Below are positions 59,939 to 64,000 of a DNA stretch of 64,000 nt, piece after piece. The notes beneath the pieces are model-generated. The model was not told the origin of the DNA. It saw only the letters and a list, made by a program, of their open reading frames with translations, and made no database searches. The position numbers were made by a program, and so were the translations under genes. Every line of letters starts with the position of its first letter. Position 1 is the stretch's first letter. The DNA comes from an uncultured Actinomycetes bacterium (GTDB taxonomy: Bacteria; Actinomycetota; Geothermincolia; Fen-727; JACVIW01): assembly GCA_937127245.1 (NCBI GenBank), contig CAKZLU010000032.1, positions 62,001 to 126,000 of the forward strand, in the 5' to 3' direction.

Positions 59939-61726
59939 TCAGAATTCGAGCCTTACCTCTGTGCCCTCATCGACAAGAGTCCCGCCTCGGGGGTTTTGCC
60001 CCGCTACTATCGTGTTGTCATTCGGTGATCCATCAAAACCGATGCTAAGCTTGGCGTTTAGAAGTTTGTCCTTAGCGTCTTTGAATCTCATCCCAACCAC
60101 ATTCGGAACGGTCACCTTTTTTGGTCGGACCGCTACCCTTATGGTCACGGACGTTCCTTTGGACACAGATTCTCCTTCCTTAGGTGTCTGTTCGAACACC
60201 AAACCTTCAGGGTGCTCCGTGGTCGTTGCCTCCTCTACGTTTGTCGTCAATCCTTTCTGTTCAAGAAGCTTCGTTGCGGCATCCCGGGTCATCCCGATCA
60301 AGCGGGGGACTGCGACCATTTCCGGACCCTTGCTTACCGCAAGATCGACGCTTGACCCTTTCCTGACGTCTGTTCCCGGAGCGGGATTTTGAGAGGATAC
60401 TTTTCCGGCTGGCTGACTTGAAGAAAACTCCTCGGTCACGTTGCCCACCTTCAAGCCCTCACTTTGAATTCTTGCCTTTGCCTCATCGAGGCTTAGACCC
60501 CTGCAGTCAGGTACACTGATGAGCGGGGCGCCTCTGCTTACCACTATATCGACTTTCATGTTCTTTGTTATCTTGCTTCCCGCCTTTGGGTTCTGGGAAA
60601 TTATTTTCCCTTCCGGCACCGTCTCGCTATAATCCTTGGTTACGTTGCCGAGCAGCAGTCCGGCATCTGAAAGAATCTTCTTGGCCTCGGCTTCTGATTT
60701 TCCGGTCAGGTCGGGAACGGTTATGGCTGAAGTTCCCCTCAAGACTCCCCAGACACCGAAAGCGATGGCGATTGCGGCAACGATGATAAGTACCACCCAC
60801 GGCCATTTTCTTGATTTCCCTCTCTGTGGAAGTGATGTCACGGGATATACTCTCGTGGCTTCCGTGGTTTTTTCCTCCGGGGGCAAAACTGGCGTGGCGT
60901 AAACCGGTGTTCCCTCGAGGCAGCGTTCCAGATCAGCTCTCATCTCAGTCGCGCTCTGATAGCGGTTTTGAGGATTTTTGGCAAGCGCTTTCAGCACTAT
61001 TGCCTCAAGCTCGGGCGAGATATCGGGGTTCAAGATTGACGGAGGGAGTGGATCTTCTCTCACATGTTTGTAAGCGATTGCCACCGGCGTTTCCCCATCG
61101 AACGGGACTTTGGCTGTCAGCAGTTCGTAAAGGACGATTCCGAGTGAATACAGGTCGGATCTCGGGTCAGCTGTTCTTCCCTGCGCTTGCTCCGGCGAAA
61201 TGTACTGCGCCGTGCCTATTATTGTCCCGGTCTGCGTTATCGAGGAACCACCGGAAGTGCGCGCTATCCCGAAATCCATAACTTTTATCTGGTTGTCTCT
61301 GGTCACGATGACATTGTGGGGCTTGATGTCACGGTGTACTATTCCGTGTGAATGCGCCGCCTCGAGCGCCATGCATATCGAGATAGCGATTTCAACCGCC
61401 CGCTCCGGCATGAGGGGAGCGTTCTCGAGAATGACGTCTTTAAGGCTTTTTCCCTCGACATACTCCATGATTATGTAATGGAGATCCCCTTCAACACCCC
61501 AGTCGTAAACGTTGACGATGTTCGGATGAGTGATGTTAGCCGCCGCCTGGGCTTCATGGCGGAAACGCTCTATGTAGACCGGGTCTCTGGAAAACTGCGG
61601 GTGAAGCACTTTTACGGCGACAGTCCGTCCCAGCAGGCGGTCTATCGCCATATAGACATCAGCCATGCCGCCGGTTCCGACCTGTCTTTTTATTTCATAT
61701 CTATCGTTTAGTATTTGTCCAATCAT
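59939..61726 (-). CDS. PASTA-domain serine/threonine protein kinase (PknB/PrkC type)
   Basis: 595 residues. The kinase domain (1-270) has the glycine loop VGTGGMADVY, Lys in VAVKVL, the catalytic loop VHRDIKPHNVI, DFGIAR, and the substrate-site SPEQAQG. A cytoplasmic linker, one membrane helix (WPWVVLIIVAAIAIAFGVW) and four extracytoplasmic PASTA domains follow, each starting VPD/VPR/VPN. PASTA domains bind muropeptides or lipid II, so the kinase couples cell-wall status to growth and division. No phosphatase, FtsW or PBP gene is adjacent, although such genes often accompany it. It supports a Gram-positive-type cell envelope. Confidence 0.96.
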   Translation of the reverse strand: MIGQILNDRYEIKRQVGTGGMADVYMAIDRLLGRTVAVKVLHPQFSRDPVYIERFRHEAQAAANITHPNIVNVYDWGVEGDLHYIIMEYVEGKSLKDVILENAPLMPERAVEIAISICMALEAAHSHGIVHRDIKPHNVIVTRDNQIKVMDFGIARTSGGSSITQTGTIIGTAQYISPEQAQGRTADPRSDLYSLGIVLYELLTAKVPFDGETPVAIAYKHVREDPLPPSILNPDISPELEAIVLKALAKNPQNRYQSATEMRADLERCLEGTPVYATPVLPPEEKTTEATRVYPVTSLPQRGKSRKWPWVVLIIVAAIAIAFGVWGVLRGTSAITVPDLTGKSEAEAKKILSDAGLLLGNVTKDYSETVPEGKIISQNPKAGSKITKNMKVDIVVSRGAPLISVPDCRGLSLDEAKARIQSEGLKVGNVTEEFSSSQPAGKVSSQNPAPGTDVRKGSSVDLAVSKGPEMVAVPRLIGMTRDAATKLLEQKGLTTNVEEATTTEHPEGLVFEQTPKEGESVSKGTSVTIRVAVRPKKVTVPNVVGMRFKDAKDKLLNAKLSIGFDGSPNDNTIVAGQNPRGGTLVDEGTEVRLEF

Positions 61727-61764
61727 GTTTAATGGTTTTTCTTTCGTTATCGGTGATTACTGCG

Positions 61765-61773
61765 ATTATATCA
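61765..61773 (-). promoter_or_regulatory. extended -10 promoter of the PASTA kinase gene
   Basis: On the minus strand, TGATATAAT fits an extended -10 (TGnTATAAT), about 39 bp before the ATG at 61726. No good -35 box is present, as expected for extended -10 promoters. Confidence 0.45.
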
Positions 61774-62110
61774 CCACGGATGGGTACAATGCTTAAGAAT
61801 CCTTTATCCCTCATATTACACGGCTTTTCAAATAAGTTCTTGCCTATGAAGAATTTTGGCAAGAACGCGGATGTTATTCTTTTCAAAAAAATAAACGATT
61901 TAAGGAGCAATACCGTTTCCATACGGAATACCATTTGTGAAGCATGTTTTTCGCTTACGAATCTGGCCTTACCATTACGGAATCGGGTTTTTCGTCATCG
62001 GACCGTAAGGGTAGGAAACCGGTCGTTTTCTGCGACCGAGTGACGCCACTCGGATGCTTGTAAATTGCGCGTCCTAACGCCTGGTTTGAATGGAGGTGGC
62101 TGATAATTCC
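61774..62110. other. intergenic region with two stem-loops
   Basis: A perfect 9-bp inverted repeat (GTTCTTGCC/GGCAAGAAC, 13-nt loop) lies at 61836-61866. A 6-bp hairpin (CGGTCG/CGACCG) lies at 62020-62038, 73 bp after the rubrerythrin stop. The latter could be that gene's terminator, but the following T-run is weak. Confidence 0.4.
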
Positions 62111-62632
62111 TCACTTCTCGCAAACTGGCGGCGGAGGAGATTCGAAAAACGTGGAAGATGGACTTCCGCATACGGGGCATTTTTCGGGAATTTTTCCATC
62201 GGAGACATAACCGCAAACACTGCAGATATAGTATGTCGGCTCTTCTTCTGCAAGGAGGTGCTCGAGCGCTTTCTCATAAAGTTTAGCGTGGATTTCTTCA
62301 ACATCGCGGGCCCAGCTAAACATGAGGGCGGCGTTGCTGTTACCTTCTCGCTCGGCCTCGGCAATGAAATCTCCATAGGCAACACCGGCGATCTTTGTCT
62401 CCCTGGCAAGCGATTCAGATAGGTTTGTCTCGGTGTCTTTGATTTCGCCGAGCAGCTTCAAATTGTTCTTGGCGTGTATTGTCTCCGATTCCGCGATTGC
62501 GCGGAAGAGCCTTGCCACGCTCGGATAGCCTTCCTCTTCCGCTTTCTCCGCGTATATCTTAAGCCTTACGCTCGCTTTTGCTTCTCCCACATACGCCTTG
62601 TGTAGATTTTCGTTTGTCGTTCCGTCAGCCAT
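62111..62632 (-). CDS. rbr: rubrerythrin
   Basis: 173 residues with GAAGGAGG before the ATG. The N-terminal ferritin-like four-helix domain carries diiron ligands in YVGEAKASVRLKIYAEKAEEEG, ESETIHAKNN, ETKIAGVAYGDFIAEAEREG and VEEIHAKLYEKAL. The C-terminal rubredoxin domain has YICSVCGYVSDG and CPVCGSPSS for one Fe(Cys)4. It reduces hydrogen peroxide, typical of anaerobes exposed to oxygen. The Crp-type regulator gene lies 60 bp upstream on the same strand, so the two may be co-transcribed. Confidence 0.95.
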   Translation of the reverse strand: MADGTTNENLHKAYVGEAKASVRLKIYAEKAEEEGYPSVARLFRAIAESETIHAKNNLKLLGEIKDTETNLSESLARETKIAGVAYGDFIAEAEREGNSNAALMFSWARDVEEIHAKLYEKALEHLLAEEEPTYYICSVCGYVSDGKIPEKCPVCGSPSSTFFESPPPPVCEK

Positions 62633-62691
62633 TGGGGACCTCCTTCGGTCGTGTCGAAAACAAGATATCGTGATTGCCCGGTCGGGCTAAC

Positions 62692-63369
62692 TTATGCCGA
62701 ACCGAAGAATAACATCAATTTCTCCCTGTCAAGTATGACAAGCTCTTTTCCCTTCGTTGCGATTACCCCCTCTTTTTTGAGGTTGCTCATGACCCTCGAT
62801 ACTGTTTCTTCCGTGGAGCCAATCAATCCCGATATATCGCGGTTTGTAAGGTTGGAGTCGAACCTTTCCCCGCACAACGGACTGATTCCGGCCTCATCGG
62901 CGAGCCTCAACAGCACGCAAGCAATCCTCTTTTCAACCCGCTCACCCGTTATGCATCTTGCTTTCGCGTAGGCATTTTCGAGCTTGCAGCCGACCGACCA
63001 GAGCAGGTGTTTAAGAAGCGAGGGGTTCTCTTTGAGGTTTTCTAAAAGGTGGCTTTTCTTAATTCTCCATACTTGAGAGTCCTTTCTCGCCGTGACTGAA
63101 AACGGATAGCGGTCCTGGTCGTACAAACATCCCTCGCCAGTAATGTCGCCGGGAAACAGGAAATGGAACACGTAAACCCTGCCCTCGCTTTGAACGGCGT
63201 TTACCTCGAGAACTCCCGACTCAACAATGTAGAAATTGGTTGCCTTGTCTCCCTCAAAGAAAAGATATTCTCCTTTCACGAGCTTCACCGGGGAAAAGCT
63301 TTGCCTCAAGCTCTCCCTGTAAATGGACTCTGATTTTTCGAGGAACATTGACAACATCTCATCTTTCAA
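62692..63369 (-). CDS. Crp/Fnr family transcriptional regulator
   Basis: About 225 residues; TTG 63369 has GGGGAGG 6 nt upstream, while the 63-residue track extension lacks support. The N-terminal cyclic-nucleotide-binding-like fold has EYLFFEGDKATNFYIVESGVLEV and FLFPGDITGEGCLYDQDRYPFSV. The C-terminal winged helix has NLTNRDISGLIGSTEETVSRVMSNLKKEGVI, the usual Crp recognition helix. It lacks the N-terminal cysteine cluster of FNR. The effector is therefore unlikely to be an iron-sulfur cluster and may be a nucleotide or a gas. It probably controls the rubrerythrin gene just downstream. Confidence 0.93.
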   Translation of the reverse strand: MKDEMLSMFLEKSESIYRESLRQSFSPVKLVKGEYLFFEGDKATNFYIVESGVLEVNAVQSEGRVYVFHFLFPGDITGEGCLYDQDRYPFSVTARKDSQVWRIKKSHLLENLKENPSLLKHLLWSVGCKLENAYAKARCITGERVEKRIACVLLRLADEAGISPLCGERFDSNLTNRDISGLIGSTEETVSRVMSNLKKEGVIATKGKELVILDREKLMLFFGSA

Positions 63370-63667
63370 TTTTTTCCTCCCCGTGAGATTCCAAATTCCA
63401 AGTATAAACACATGCTTAAACTGCTTTGTGGTAAATAATAATCCAAAAACTAATTTTCTTAAAACTGTAAAACTGTGTTTGTAATGGATTTTGTGCGGGA
63501 CTTGCTTTAGGTCGCCTCGAAGCAGAAGGTGTTCGTCATGGATTTTATGAAGGATCATTGGAAGGTTTAATATGGTGGAGGTCTTATTTGCTTTTGAGTG
63601 GAGTCGCTTTGTGCTTGCCGCTTGACAATCTGTTGAGAGATTCCGAGGAAGCCCAGGAGTTTAGCGC
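63370..63667. other. divergent intergenic region
   Basis: It separates the Crp-type gene from the glycosyltransferase. The minus-strand ORF extension through 63558 has no RBS and looks non-coding. A TATACT at about 63403-63408 (minus) could be the Crp gene's -10 box. Confidence 0.35.
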
Positions 63668-64000
63668 ATGAGAGATGAAAAGATTTCCATCCTTATATCT
63701 ATCTGGCCGGGCTTGGGCGATGTCATGTTTTCAACGCCCGCAATAAGGTTGATCAAGCGTTCTTATCCTAGGTGCAGGCTGAGCGTTTGCTCTCTTTTTG
63801 GCGGCGCGGGAAAGCCGCTTCTGGAAACTAACCCCTACATAGACGAAATTTTCTTTCCTGACAAGCCGGTTTATACGCTTTCCGGGCTGAGGGAATCATT
63901 ATTGTGGGCGCGTGAAAGGTGCTTTGATGTTGGCATTGAACTCTCACAGCCTGCCCAGTGGTTTTTCAAGCTTTCGAGGATCGAAAAAAGAAGTCGCTTC
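63668..64000 (+). CDS. glycosyltransferase family 9 (heptosyltransferase-like), N-terminal fragment
   Basis: 111 codons from ATG 63668, with AGGAG 8 nt upstream, run off the window end; the ORF track omits it. The N-terminus SIWPGLGDVMFSTPAIRLIKRSYP is the GT9 signature (normally 'GDxxhtTPxlraLk'). NPYIDEIFFPDKP and CFDVGIELSQPAQWFFKLS follow, as in ADP-heptose:LPS heptosyltransferase-like proteins. In organisms without LPS these enzymes build other surface glycans. The catalytic C-terminal domain is outside the window. Confidence 0.85.
   Translation, partial: MRDEKISILISIWPGLGDVMFSTPAIRLIKRSYPRCRLSVCSLFGGAGKPLLETNPYIDEIFFPDKPVYTLSGLRESLLWARERCFDVGIELSQPAQWFFKLSRIEKRSRF

Noticed and set aside
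63370-63558. 63-residue N-terminal extension of the Crp-type regulator
   Set aside because: No RBS at the upstream start; TTG 63369 has GGGGAGG 6 nt upstream and gives the usual Crp length.

Overview
The window looks like a chromosomal segment of an anaerobic bacterium with a Gram-positive-type gene set. The clues are a PASTA-domain Ser/Thr kinase, the metG-tatD-rsmA order, a Flx-Hdr electron-transfer operon, rubrerythrin, corrinoid methyl transfer and several radical SAM enzymes. Two genes have a TATAAT box about 7 nt before the start codon, which suggests leaderless transcripts. I lean towards a deep-branching anaerobic Actinobacteriota (Bacillota is possible), but no marker gene in the window settles this.

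Layout. 0-2.8 kb: end of a uroporphyrinogen-decarboxylase-like methyltransferase, a corrinoid protein, a DUF2889 protein and a crotonase. 2.8-7.3 kb: an ABC ATPase/FtsX permease pair, a prepilin gene broken by one in-frame TAA, and an ABC-2 exporter. 7.5-15.2 kb: a decayed zone holding a full-length pseudogene of a geranylgeranyl-reductase-like gene beside its intact copy, a lipoprotein, a frameshifted PQQ-type beta-propeller pseudogene and two identical tRNA-Ala(UGC) genes. The zone carries repeated duplications with offsets of 71-75 bp. 15.2-19.2 kb: GHMP kinase, EamA transporter, a regularly spaced degenerate repeat array, and a prepilin-like protein with a collagen-like stalk. 19.6-24.8 kb: GH1 glycosidase, SCP2-like protein, radical SAM protein, C39-like peptidase and methyltransferase. 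24.7-30.9 kb (minus strand): metG, tatD, rsmA and a Ca2+-type P-ATPase. 31-41 kb: PmbA/TldE-type protease, acyl-CoA synthetase, nitroreductase, double-FtsX permease and a five-PAS histidine kinase. 41-50 kb: flavin and radical SAM enzymes, pyrophosphatase, MscS and a methyltransferase operon.

The most coherent system is an eight-gene minus-strand operon at 50.0-58.3 kb: HdrD-like protein, EtfB, EtfA, HdrA, MvhD/FlxD, FlxB, FlxC, FlxA. It combines a Flx (NADH) module and the flavin-bifurcating HdrA with an electron-transfer flavoprotein. A fused HdrD-like CCG protein takes the place of separate HdrB and HdrC. I infer a soluble complex linking NADH, ferredoxin and an ETF/acyl-CoA couple; the acyl-CoA synthetase and crotonase elsewhere in the window fit that chemistry. 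A second 60-bp-period degenerate repeat array lies immediately upstream of this operon and resembles the array at 17.3 kb. Both may be relic CRISPR arrays or a repeated regulatory element.

58.7-64 kb holds an AIM24 protein, the PASTA kinase, rubrerythrin, a Crp-type regulator and the start of a GT9 glycosyltransferase. All function calls come from reading motifs by eye; no database search was run.
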